From Symsagittifera roscoffensis (taxonomy: Eukaryota > Xenacoelomorpha > Acoela > Convolutidae): a DNA stretch of 64,000 bases. The stretch is from the NCBI RefSeq assembly GCF_963678635.1, contig NC_087070.1, positions 48,711,467 to 48,775,466 of the forward strand, in the 5' to 3' direction. How positions within the stretch are numbered: the first letter of the stretch is position 1; each line of letters starts with the position of its first letter. Shown here piece after piece: positions 23,052 through 32,365 of the stretch. Position numbers and translations under genes: made by a program. The notes beneath the pieces were generated by a model. It worked only from the letters and a program-made list of their open reading frames with translations, was not told where the DNA came from and ran no database searches.

Positions 23052-23725
23052 TTGGTTCTTTGTGATAGTGCATTGACTCACTCTTGGGTGTCTTCGCCAT
23101 TCGTTAACCGTCTCAGCTTAGTAGGGGAGCGCGTTAAATTGTCAATTAGTGGTTTCAATTCAACCACCGTCGTTGAGACTCAGAGGGTCAAGTTTACAGT
23201 TTCCTCCGAGCGAATAATAGTGATTTCGTATTTTCTCTGTGTGCATGTGTTAAAGACAATACTCGAATTGGTTCCAAGTTAATCAACATTGCTGATTTGC
23301 GGAATAAATATCCGCAATTGGCTCCTATTAAGCCCACTTAATTTACTTATGAGGATTTTGAAGTTATTATAGGACAAGACTACAACCACGCCGTTAGACC
23401 CACTGAATTCATCTTGGGAGATGATAAAAACTCACTGTGCTCCGTTCGCCTACCGATAGGTTGGGTCAAAAGTGGTCCGTTGCCACCGTCCGTTGTTTCT
23501 ACTTCTTTGTGTTTCAAGTGTGTTGTTGAAGATTCTTCTCTGACCGGCCAGATAAAACTTTGGAACGAGTTGGAATCTTATGGTGCTTTCAAACAAGTCG
23601 ATGCCCGTTCCGCCGCGGATAAACATGCTTTATCCATCCCAAATTCTGAAACCGTTCATAATGGCCAAAGATACATTGTACCTATGCTTAGGATTGATAG
23701 TAATGACCGTCTACCAAACAAATAA
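23052..23725 (+). pseudogene. BEL/Pao protease-like and linker region
   Basis: 'CDSALTHSWVSSPFVNRL' sits where the aspartic protease D-S/T-G motif is expected. The Gly is replaced by Ala, so catalysis is doubtful. Further on are 'IIGQDYNHAVRP' and 'LPIGWVKSGPLP', typical of the BEL region between protease and RT, and 'LWNELESYGAF' leading toward RT. Stops and a frameshift lie near 23282 and 23340. Confidence 0.75.
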
Positions 23726-23752
23726 AACTCGTCACTCGCCCAATTTAAAACA

Positions 23753-24173
23753 TTGGAGAGAAGGTTAAATAAAGACCCTGAACTGCGCGAAAGATACGCA
23801 GACACAATTAGAGAGGAAAATAGGAAAGGCTATGTCGTTACCGTCGTACCGCATGATCCACGTAAGCGTTCCGATTGCGAGTGGTATCTTCCGCGCCATC
23901 CCGTCGTAAATCCGAATAAGCCGGGTAATGTACGCCGAGTCCTTAATGGGGCTTCTAAGTTTCACGGCACATCCTTAAATAAGACCTTTTTGGTGCGTCC
24001 GGACTTCCTCCAAAATTTAATTTTTGTACTTTTGCGATTCCGTCAACATAAGTACGCTGTCTCCGCGGACATAGAGGGTATGTTCCTCCAGGTAGGAGTA
24101 CTCGTCCGCGATCATATTTCACTCCGTTTTTTGTGGAGGGAGGATACCACTTCCGATGTGGTAGTTCATCAGT
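23753..24173 (+). pseudogene. BEL/Pao reverse transcriptase, N-terminal part only
   Basis: This contains 'WYLPRHPVVNPNKPGNVR', 'VLNGASKFHGTSLNKTFLV' and 'VSADIEGMFLQVGV', the start of a Pao RT with its first catalytic Asp in 'ADIEGMFLQV'. It ends at 'TTSDVVVHQ' and a stop at 24171-24173, where the sequence jumps to integrase. The fingers/palm remainder, with the second catalytic Asp pair, is absent. Confidence 0.88.
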
Positions 24174-24179
24174 AATTTT

Positions 24180-25080
24180 TTCATGACCCAGCAACTTTTA
24201 ATCATACGGGTGTAGATTACTTTGGACCGCTTTACGTTCAGGTTCGCAGAAGCACTGAAAAACGATGGGGATTTCGTTTCACTTACCTCACCACCAGGGC
24301 TGTGCACCTTGAGATTGTACCATCTCTGGACACTAGTTCTTGTGTCATGGGCATTGAACGGTTCATTGCGCGTCGTGGTACACCAAGCAAAATCTGGTCG
24401 GATAACGGTACGAACTTCGTTGGTGCGGAAAAGGAATTACTTGCCTGCATCAAGAGCTGGAATGGCATGGCTCCGACCATTTTTGTACACAGTAGTATTG
24501 CTTGGAAGTTTAACCCGCCAGGCGCACCCCATCATGGCGGCTCCTGGGAGCGCCTCGTCCGAAGCGTGTAGCGCGTGCTTTATGACATACTAGGCAGTAG
24601 GTGAGTCACCGAAGAGGTGTTAGGAACAATACTCTGCTTAGTTGAGCAGGCTTTGAATTCGAGGCCGATCACTCCCGTTAGTACTGATTCACGTGGGTTA
24701 GAAGCGTTAACCCCAATTCACTTTTTGCTTGGACAACATGCCACTAGCTTTCCTTCGCTTTTACCTGGGAACACTTCAACCACAAGAAAAAGTACGTGCG
24801 AGCGCAGTCGTATGCTAACGCTATTTGGTCTCGTTGGCTTCGCGAATATTTTCCCTCGCTGAATAAGCGTCTCAAGTGGCACACTCAATCTGATTCCACT
24901 CTTAAGACAAGCCATCTCGTGTGATTGATTGTGCCGGATAGTCCGCGTGGGTACTACCCCCTTGCCCGAATCGCCAAGTTATACTACGGAAAGGACGGTT
25001 GCGCCCGATCCGCCCTGGTTAAGACAGCAACCAGTGAAGTCACTTGGCCGACCGTTAAAGTAGCCCCGGTTCTTCCTTCT
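24180..25080 (+). pseudogene. BEL/Pao integrase core and C-terminal domain
   Basis: The frame is open from 24180 to 24568. The catalytic triad is present: Asp at 24215 ('VDYFGP'), Asp at 24401 ('WSDNGTNFVGA') and Glu at 24548 ('GGSWERLVRSV'). In-frame stops follow at 24569 and 24600, then 'EQALNSRPITPVSTD' and 'LTPIHFLLGQ'. After a frameshift near 24860 comes the C-terminal 'GYYPLARIAKLYYGKDGCAR' segment. Pao integrases insert the cDNA into the host genome. The N-terminal zinc domain lies in the deletion. Confidence 0.88.
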
Positions 25081-25082
25081 TC

Positions 25083-25093
25083 AGGGGGAGGGA
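25083..25093 (+). other. BEL polypurine tract
   Basis: 'agggggaggga' lies directly before the 3' LTR, as expected for the plus-strand primer. Confidence 0.8.
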
Positions 25094-25525
25094 TATTGCA
25101 ACGCAAATATAAAACAGAGTATAAATGCATATTAAACAAGACCAGGTGGCCAAGCGGACTAAGAAAAAAGCTAGACATCGTAGCAGTAGCCTCACATGAC
25201 GTAGGTTTGAGTCCCCGTCCTGCGCATGTATTAATAAACTAAAAAAGGGGGTTATATCCTAATTTAATTGTTTTTGGTTCTAATTTGGTTCAGCCTTAAT
25301 TAAGGCTGACCGCCAAAAGGAGCAATTTGTCTCAAGGATATTACCTACCGGTTGTTGTGGCTAGCTTGCGTCAATTTGTTTATTGAAGTTGAATATTGGT
25401 AAATAGGGGCTTATGTTTTTGGATGAAAATTATCAAAATTGCCGATAAATTAATGATGCCGATAATTCGAAATTATTCTTGATTCTTTTCGAATTCAAAT
25501 TCGTCTTACGGAGATTGAGCGCGCA
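25094..25525 (+). repeat. BEL/Pao 3' LTR with tRNA-like module
   Basis: The partner of 17891-18326. It keeps the tRNA-like module at about 25139-25226: box A 'tggccaagcgg' at 25147-25157 and box B variant 'ggtttgagtcc' at 25204-25214. It ends 'gagcgcgca', followed by the target duplication ACGG. Confidence 0.92.
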
Positions 25526-25752
25526 ACGGGGCTTGTAACCGCTCCACTTGTTCATCGCATATCTCTTCCAAGCAAGCACCGATCGTCTAGGAGTAATTCG
25601 TGGAGAGACTGTGGTCTATCAACAAGTGACCAGATTCCTATAGCTTCTAGAAACTTCACCTCTAAAGCCATGGCTGCAAGCTTCTTCTCCTCTCCGAAAC
25701 AGATAATGCTTCTAAACAGACCCCTGGCTCTTGGTTCCGGTAGCCGAAGCAT
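25526..25752 (-). pseudogene. Copia reverse transcriptase, 5' part
   Basis: 'VKFLEAIGIWSLVDRPQSL' is the start of copia RT (usual 'E...L..N.TW.LV..P'). A broken frame continues to 'KWSGYKP', directly at the insertion point. On the other side of the BEL element the RT resumes with 'YVVKWFKQ', which fits the copia 'YKAR.V.KGF.Q' motif. Confidence 0.88.
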
Positions 25753-26451
25753 GGGGATATGCCATCCGTATCGAATGGGTGGGTTGATCGTCCTAATGGA
25801 CCACTGTACCGGATGCTAAGTAGAATGTGAGCTACTGACACTACTGCTTACCACTCAATCTGATCCTCTTTGGTCCCCCCACTGAACCTGAAGTATCACC
25901 CTCTGGATGCTCTTGGTACTTCGCCGGTTGTCGTGGGGCTTCTTTGCTCATTATTTTTGCATCCCTTTTATTGACAGCTCCAGGGCTTTTAATAGCTCAC
26001 TGTCAACCATGAAGTCGTCTGGAATGATGTTGTCATTGAAAGTCACGGTTCTTGCTCGCACCATTCTTCTTGTCGCTAGATTCATCAGAAAGTAGGCTTT
26101 GCTCTCCTAGTCCTAGCCGATGAACTTACTTTTCTTTAAAAAAGTAAGTTCATCGGCTGGACTTTTTAAAAAAGTAAGTTCATCGGCACTTTAAATCCAG
26201 TTCTTGTCTGTTGCCGCGATCCAGATAGTAGGTCAGGCAACCGAACATACGCAACTAGCTCTTTTTGCTGGTTTCCCATAACGCCATATTGCATGTCCGT
26301 CGGTGTCAGTGAATGGCGCTTCTCATTGCTGGATGAGGGACACAAGTTAAGAACTCATTGCTGCCGACTTTGCTTGCACTCAAAACATCTTTGGTAGCTT
26401 TGCTTCGGCCAGCTGACATCGAGTCATCTCGGTGATCACTCTGATGTAACG
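25753..26451 (-). pseudogene. Copia integrase C-terminus to RT linker, with hairpin insertion
   Basis: Degenerate copia coding remnant with no long open frame. It includes a palindrome with 19-bp perfect arms at 26115-26133 and 26140-26158 ('agccgatgaacttactttt'), and a third copy of the arm at about 26168-26187. Confidence 0.6.
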
Positions 26452-27058
26452 CTATATTTCACCCTTCTGTTGGAAGGCACTGGGCTTATTGAACTCTTGC
26501 TTTACATGGGATTCTCTACAAAACTTCCTAATAGCATTTGACGAACACTCACCTCCATTGTCAGTTCGCAGGCACTTTGGTGCTCCATGCTCAGCCACAA
26601 ACACTTGGAATTTCAGTAGAGCAACACTCTTCTTCACCAAGTAGTTGACCACAACCAGCCGACTGAAGTCGTCGATGAAGCTCAAGGCATAGCGTGGGCC
26701 TTGCAAGCTCGATACTTCACATGGTCGCTGGATGTCACTGAAGACCCGTTTTCCCCACTGCCGATGCTCTGTTGTCAGTTTTCCTAAGCACTGCTAATTG
26801 GAAGCTCTAAACACTTTGCAGATCTCTAGCCCGCCCACATTGACAAGCGATAAAGATTCTACTGGTTGAGGTGTCACATTCGTCGGTGCCACAACAATGC
26901 AGGTCTGGTATTTCTCTTCGCCTTTCTCACTAGAGTTGTCCGGTTTCTCCTGAACATGTACTCCAGGAATAAAAACTTGCCATGCTGCTTTACAGGTTGC
27001 TGTTGCACATCTGGTGCCAGTAGAAATGAGCATCTTCGGTGAAACTGAAGCTTGACTT
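26452..27058 (-). pseudogene. Copia integrase
   Basis: Shows 'YALSFIDDFSRLVVVNYL' (first catalytic Asp region), 'LRTDNGGECSSN' (second Asp) and 'VKQEFNKPSAFQQKGEI' where copia normally has a 'TP.QNG..ER' third motif. The reading is broken upstream (26710-26790). The segment 26794-27033 is a looser match to the GAG-pre-integrase region. Confidence 0.85.
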
Positions 27059-27330
27059 TCAAGCCACCGCTGAGCTCAAACTCATCAAATTCACATTGCA
27101 GCTCGGCACAAACAACTTATTGTCAGAAGTGTAACTCCTTACCGCATTGTGGCAGACCATTATCTCTACTTCCACAGAAAATTTGCGCTCAATCTTTGAC
27201 AACAAGCCGTTGGGGTTCTCCACTGTTGTTCCTTCGTTCCAGTTCTCAAAGCTAGAAAAGACAGCCTTGTCGCGCACTACATGATCACTGCAACCCGTAT
27301 CTACATTGACACATTGAGATCGTCTGTTTT
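27059..27330 (-). pseudogene. Copia aspartic protease
   Basis: The minus-strand reading around 27300-27270 gives 'VDTGCSDHVV' followed by 'RDKAVFSSFENW', the copia protease active site D-T-G-C-S-D-H. A frame continues to 27059. Confidence 0.82.
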
Positions 27331-27339
27331 CCTTGAAGT

Positions 27340-28170
27340 ATCAGCACAGCAGGTAAAAAACTCAGTCCTACCCCCTTGCACTCACTTGTAATTTGACCAA
27401 GTTGCCCACAGTTGAAGTACATTTGCTTTTTTGCTCCTTGCCCACTTGTTTCGTTCGACCCACTGCCTCAAGCTGTAGATTGTCTTTTGCCACCTCTGGA
27501 TTTGCAGTTCTTCTCCATATGACCCTTCTGGCCAACACATAGCAGCCATTAGTTGACACTAATTTCTATTTCCTTACAGCTTGCATGGCTGTATGACGAA
27601 AACCAGTCCTCTCTCCATATCAAGCAGCCTTCCTGGAGTCATCGTCGTTCCTTAACCTCGTTCTCTGCTCTGGAAACATCTTGGCTGGTTGAAAGTTCTC
27701 CTGCACAACAAATTGCTCATAACTGTCAGGCAGCCTATTGATCAACAGAGCATTGAATAGTGTCTCCGTGATTGCTTCTCCAGCTTCGCTCAACCATGTC
27801 ATCAGCTTTTGACTGCCAATGCAGTAGTCATCGAGATCCTCCTCTGATCCTAGGCGCAGCATCGCAAACTGGCCTATAGAAGGACCACCTTTGGCCTCTC
27901 TACTCTGCAAAATGACTTTTGAAGCAGCTTTGAGGCCTTCTTCACATCGCCAGAGCCATCTGTTCCCACGCAGTTGTTCTTTATATACATCAAAATTTAG
28001 CACCAGAACCAGGTGGGATCACACAGTAATTCAATTGTCTTCCCTCTGATAGATCAACACTCCTTGCTCCTGCATCTTGGCATTGTTTGCCACCTGCTGA
28101 TAGCTATTTGGATTATTGGGGAAAATCTCCCGACTTTCCACTGAAAGCCGCCAGTTTCAAGTCCATCTTT
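27340..28170 (-). pseudogene. Copia gag
   Basis: This begins near 28165 with 'MDLKLAAFSGKSGDFP'. A clean frame at 28003-27620 includes 'LKAASKVILQ', 'LMTWLSEAGEAITE' and 'LINRLPDSYEQFV', the copia gag (UBN2-like) pattern. Two damaged zinc knuckles follow at about 27540-27480 ('GQKGHMEKNCKS') and 27415-27370 ('NCGQLGQITSECKG', with the His replaced by Gln). Confidence 0.85.
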
Positions 28171-28239
28171 GCTGAAGGCTGCTAGCTAAAAGCTGAAAAC
28201 TCTGACAGAAAAATAATACAAAAAATAGAAAATTTAACT

Positions 28240-28571
28240 TTTTAGGATTCAGAGTGAGAGCAACCAAAACAAAGGGGTGGTGTTGGAGATCGAGATAAAA
28301 TCTGATATTTGAACTGAAGTTTGAGAAAAGTAATGATTCTTGAAGAATGAAATGAGAAAGTGAATATAATTGGCAAGACAAACTAAGCATCACAAAATTA
28401 CCAATTAATTAATTACTGACTAATTAATTAGTCTGTCACCACTTGTCTACCTCGTCTGAGTTTAATCACGTTTGACCGTTTCAATCAGTTTGATCTCCAA
28501 ACTGATTCGCTTCAATAATCTGTCTGACCTTAAGATTGCCTGAAGATTCAACATAAGGTTCAAATCAGTCA
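28240..28571 (-). repeat. Copia 5' LTR (right)
   Basis: The partner of 16255-16537. It ends 'aaatcagtca', consistent with a CA terminus on this strand. The left limit is approximate. Confidence 0.65.
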
Positions 28572-28905
28572 GGTCTTTCCTAGTGTTTCCAGCAACCACT
28601 GGTGAAAAAAAAGCAGTGAGCACAAGTTTATCACCGTTTGTTGATCGTTTTGAAAACGGCTCTTTGTATGAATTTTATTGATAGTTAATACCTTTAAGAA
28701 TAGACGAAACGTTTGTAGGTATTTTCTTTGGAACTCAATTGTAAATTTAAGACTGCTTGTCCATCAGGGCCAAATCCTGATTGTTCAAATCCTGATTGAA
28801 ATTTGAGACGTACAGATAATTATTGAAAGCAAAAAAAAAATGCCGCAGCTAAAATTGAAACAACTTTGAGTGCATGATATTTCGCATAAATATCTTGGGG
28901 TCTAA
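28572..28905. other. Intronic stretch with no gene seen
   Basis: AT-rich; a short direct repeat 'caaatcctgatt' occurs at about 28770 and 28787. Confidence 0.6.
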
Positions 28906-29070
28906 CTAACAATCTCCTTTTTTTCAAAAAGGGGGAGATTGTTCAGTAGATTAGGCTAGTAGAAGTTTCGACCAATCAGAGCACAGCAAATTTCGGATTT
29001 TCATTGGTACTATATTTTGTAGCTTTCAAATCCCGAAGTAGCGCGCGCTCCTTCTCAGTTAAACATCAAT
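28906..29070 (+). mobile_element. Possible copia-type PPT and LTR start upstream of paralogue 2
   Basis: 'caaaaagggggagatt' followed by 'gttcagtaga' from about 28940 resembles the polypurine tract and LTR start ('GGGGGAGATTGTT') of copia elements. The tract forms a foldback with 'acaatctcc' just before it. The putative LTR holds a canonical CCAAT box ('accaatcagag', CCAAT at 28972), an inverted one ('attgg', about 29003) and a TATA-like 'tatatttt' (29011). It could supply a promoter for the gene at 29524. No partner LTR is seen. Confidence 0.4.
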
Positions 29071-29523
29071 TTATTTCAACCAACTTGTCATAGCATCTAT
29101 AAAAACTGAAAATATTTTTTGGTTGTCAGACTAAATTACATAATTTTGTGAAATGCTCGCCTTCAGATATAACTACAGTTCATTACAAGTTATTCTATTT
29201 ATATGAAACAAAAGTTCAAACTGCAATCATATGATTTTCTTCTGTGCACACACTTCTCTGTTAACAGACACTTGCAACTAATAAAGGTGATTTAAGAGTT
29301 CACTACAACAATTTTGTTTTGCGCATGCGCTCGATTCAGTCTCATTTCAAGCGAGTGCAAAATTTATACTTCATCGCTAAATTTACGGACCAAAAAATGC
29401 CGATGAAGGTCTTGATGCACCTAGCTCTCTCGCGAGTAAGGAAGCATCTTACAGTTTTATGAATAGAAAATTTCTCAATAGTTTTGAGCGAAAATACAAA
29501 AAAATAACATCAGAACAGGAAAT

Positions 29524-30996
29524 ATGAATTTTCTATCTTCTGAAGATGAAAAAATTAGTTACGAGTTTATTTTCGAGTGCAAACATGCCAATAGCATCCC
29601 TTACAACAGAAATCTTTCTGATTTCTCGAAGTTTTGCGAGGATATGGAAAATCACTTTATTCTAGATCAAAGTGAAATTTTGCCAGGGTCCGACTTTCGT
29701 TTACAAGCAACTGACCATATTTCAATTGTTGATGAAAATGCTCTAAGGACACCTGAAACCCAAGCAAACTTCTCGGATCCAGCAAGCTCTTGGAATTGTT
29801 CCCAAATTGAAAACCAAATGAGCTTTAATGAAAACACAAATGATCCTGAATTACAGTCATGGCAGCTACCGGTTGATTCCCGAACAGTCGATGATTACCA
29901 GATGTCCATTTCTACACTGGATAAAAGTTCGGTTATACCAGCAGCTGATAGCTTCGAAACTCACACTGGAACAGCTTCTGGAAGCGACATTGTGAATAAC
30001 TGCATTATTAACCAATGGGAGATCTGTGGAAACCAAGAAATTCACAATAATACAACGGCTGAATTGATTTTGCCTGAGATTTCCAGTGACGATATTGAAA
30101 TTCCATACCAACATCTAAAACTGTCGGCTCAAAACGAGAAAATAAAGGGCACATTATTTCTTTCCGCAGATGGAGTTCAAATGACCGGCTTGCCACGGCA
30201 CTCGGAATTAAATCATGCAAAGGACCGTGTAGAGTCAAAACTGGCTCAAAGCGAACCCGTGATGGAGAGCATATCCAAAAACGGTGCACTGGTTGGTCAA
30301 TCGGGCGGATCCATTGATGAACTTATCCATCTCAATCGCCAGCTGGATCATCCATTTTTGGTAAACCATACTGCCGAAGAACTTGTTAGTTTCATGTCAG
30401 TAACTGGGGCAACTGAAAATTACGAGTCACAGATGTCAATCAATTGGCACGACAGAACTAAAGAAACGATACCAAAGCCTGTTCTCGAAGACTGCGCCAC
30501 TGTCGACACACTATTGGCAGAATCACAAAATAATGAACTGAATCCAATGTTAATTGCATGCAAAAGTGAAGAAGAGGTCAATAATTTTTTCGAAAACCAA
30601 TTAAATTCCTCGATGTTGGGAATCGGGGGTAACAGAAAGAGAAAAAGACCAAAATTTCACACTCTTGAGGAGCTGCGGGACGTTGTGGTTCCACAAATTG
30701 AAGCCCTCTTGAGACACCACGAAACCATCGGTTCAAGTCAGAAAACTATCGAAACTATCCGTGAAGTTTTGCGTAAGAGGAGAAACAACATACACGGACA
30801 TAAATCGAAAATGAAGAAGAAAAAGGAAACCGCGTCTGCTATTTCTATAGCAGCTATTACTGAACAGGATTTGAAAAATAAGAACAGACAGAACAAAGAG
30901 ATGCGTGAATTTTTCATATATCTGACAATGAAATCTGATGTCGAAGTTGCAAAAAGCGTGAAAAAAGAGATCTATGGAATGCTCAGAAAAAAGTAA
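29524..30996 (+). CDS. Intron-nested paralogue 2 of the unknown acidic/basic coiled-coil family
   Basis: Single exon, 490 aa, ATG at 29524. It has the same layout as paralogue 1. The acidic, Asn/Ser-rich N-terminal half is strongly diverged, with scattered matches such as 'GNQEIHNNT'. Then come 'GALVGQSGGSIDELIHLN' near residue 260, 'VNNFFENQLNSSMLGIG' near 360, 'NRKRKRPKF', the core 'HTLEELRDVVVPQIEALLRH', 'KRRNN', 'KSKMKKKKE' and a charged helix ending 'VKKEIYGMLRKK'. Lysine-rich motifs could be nuclear localisation signals. The reading frame is intact despite divergence from paralogue 1, which suggests selection. The function is unknown. It lies antisense in the filamin intron, just right of the copia relic. 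Confidence 0.8.
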   Translation: MNFLSSEDEKISYEFIFECKHANSIPYNRNLSDFSKFCEDMENHFILDQSEILPGSDFRLQATDHISIVDENALRTPETQANFSDPASSWNCSQIENQMSFNENTNDPELQSWQLPVDSRTVDDYQMSISTLDKSSVIPAADSFETHTGTASGSDIVNNCIINQWEICGNQEIHNNTTAELILPEISSDDIEIPYQHLKLSAQNEKIKGTLFLSADGVQMTGLPRHSELNHAKDRVESKLAQSEPVMESISKNGALVGQSGGSIDELIHLNRQLDHPFLVNHTAEELVSFMSVTGATENYESQMSINWHDRTKETIPKPVLEDCATVDTLLAESQNNELNPMLIACKSEEEVNNFFENQLNSSMLGIGGNRKRKRPKFHTLEELRDVVVPQIEALLRHHETIGSSQKTIETIREVLRKRRNNIHGHKSKMKKKKETASAISIAAITEQDLKNKNRQNKEMREFFIYLTMKSDVEVAKSVKKEIYGMLRKK

Positions 30997-32365
30997 TGCA
31001 TAATATAGTCATTTCATTTTCAATCAATTGTACTTGCTGCTAAGATATTTTTGTAAATACATTACTCTGCCAGATATAATATTATTGAAAAACTCTAATT
31101 TCACATTTCTTTTGCCAAAAAAATTGGCTCTTGAAATAAGTTGTAATTACTGTGAATAGCAAAAAATAATTTAACTTAACGAGTTGAACAACTGACTGTC
31201 CGCGCTAATATTCGATAATATTACGATTTTAGCACCAGCCTTACTAAAATTGAGAAAAAATCCATTTTAATAAATTAATAATCGATTATAATCTCTTTTT
31301 TTAAAATAAAATTATTTACACATTATTATTAATTATAATTATTATTTTAAAATAATAAAATTTACAAATAATTTATTACAAACCATTATAACCGATTATA
31401 ATCGATTATTTAATCGTCTATTTTTCGCTGCAATTATAATCGATTTTAACTGATTTGAAACCATTATTTTCATTCAAGTTTCTAGTTCTTTAATTTTGCA
31501 CAAAAATCCATTATAATCGATTATAATTGATTTTAAATCCTTTTGTTTGTCCATCTTGTCTTCGAAGTTGCATCTAAATGGTTTATATTTTTGCTTTTTG
31601 TAGACGTTGGTTCCTATGAAAAACGAGAAAAATATTTTCTAAAGTTTTCCAATTAATTCAAGTGTATAAGTTTTTTTTTTTTCATTTCCTCCCCATTATA
31701 GTTTCATGATTGATTCGGAAGATTTATTTTTCATTTAACCATTCATCGCGGGAACCTTTCCACTTACATGAAAGGATCTCTATGAAACTTTTGTTTCTTG
31801 GTGAAGTTTTGTGTTCAGATGAACCAAAGTGTTCAAGAGATCTCTCTTTTAGAAATTTTCTTATTGATACAAAAATAATAACCCATAAGATATGATTCGA
31901 ACATAATTTTGAATTGACAAAATTTCGGCAAACTAAGAGAATATAATCGATTAAAATCTATTAAAATTGATTTTAAGGGTTTTTTGTAAGAACTATATTC
32001 AATTATAATCGATTATAAGATATTATAATCTGTTGGAAAATATCACGATTAAAATCAATTATAAATCTTTTAAACAACTAATTTTAGTAATTATAATCAA
32101 TTATAATTGTCAATAAATCATCATAATAATCAGTTATAATCGAATACTTACGCCTAAACTTGGATGCGGGATCCGCTAAACTATTGAAAATGGTTTTGTC
32201 ATTATGTATAAAGGTAAACTTCAATCTTACAAAATTGATTATACTTTAATTTTTTCCGGTTGCATATTCTAACTGAAAATCTCCTTTGTGTTAAAACCAT
32301 TGAAAAAGAAATCAAATTAACTTTTTTTGTTAAAACTTACTTTTCAATTCCGTACCCAGGGGATT
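30997..32365. repeat. AT-rich region with 'ATAATCGATTATAATCGATT' motifs
   Basis: From about 31200 to 32150 the sequence is built of imperfect copies of 'attataatcgattataat', also seen at about 960-1060 (and its duplicate) and near 54315. No coding sequence. The motif is self-complementary and can form cruciforms. Confidence 0.75.

Larger units (their letters stand above)
17891..25525 (+). mobile_element. BEL/Pao LTR retrotransposon, internally deleted, nested in copia
   Basis: The element is 7635 bp with direct LTRs at 17891-18326 and 25094-25525, a PBS at 18330, gag, protease-like, RT start, integrase, and a purine tract at 25083. The integrase and gag zinc region are BEL/Pao in type. The RT stops after its N-terminal quarter and runs into the integrase core at about 24175, so the rest of RT, RNase H and the integrase N-terminus are deleted. 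Target duplication: CCGG at 17887-17890 against ACGG at 25526-25529. Multiple stops and frameshifts make it non-autonomous. Confidence 0.92.
16255..28571 (-). mobile_element. Ty1/copia retrotransposon relic, split by a BEL/Pao insertion
   Basis: On the minus strand the order is LTR (about 28240-28571), gag, protease, integrase, RT, RNase H, LTR (about 16255-16537). Gag-PR-IN-RT-RH is the copia order. The two LTR regions are recognisably related but clearly diverged ('gaatgaa.tgagaaa', 'aaattactgacta', 'ctcgtctgagtttaatc'), so the element is old. All domains carry stops or frameshifts. Bases 17891-25525 are a foreign BEL/Pao element. Without that, the copia element would be about 4.7 kb. The outer ends are approximate. 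Confidence 0.88.
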
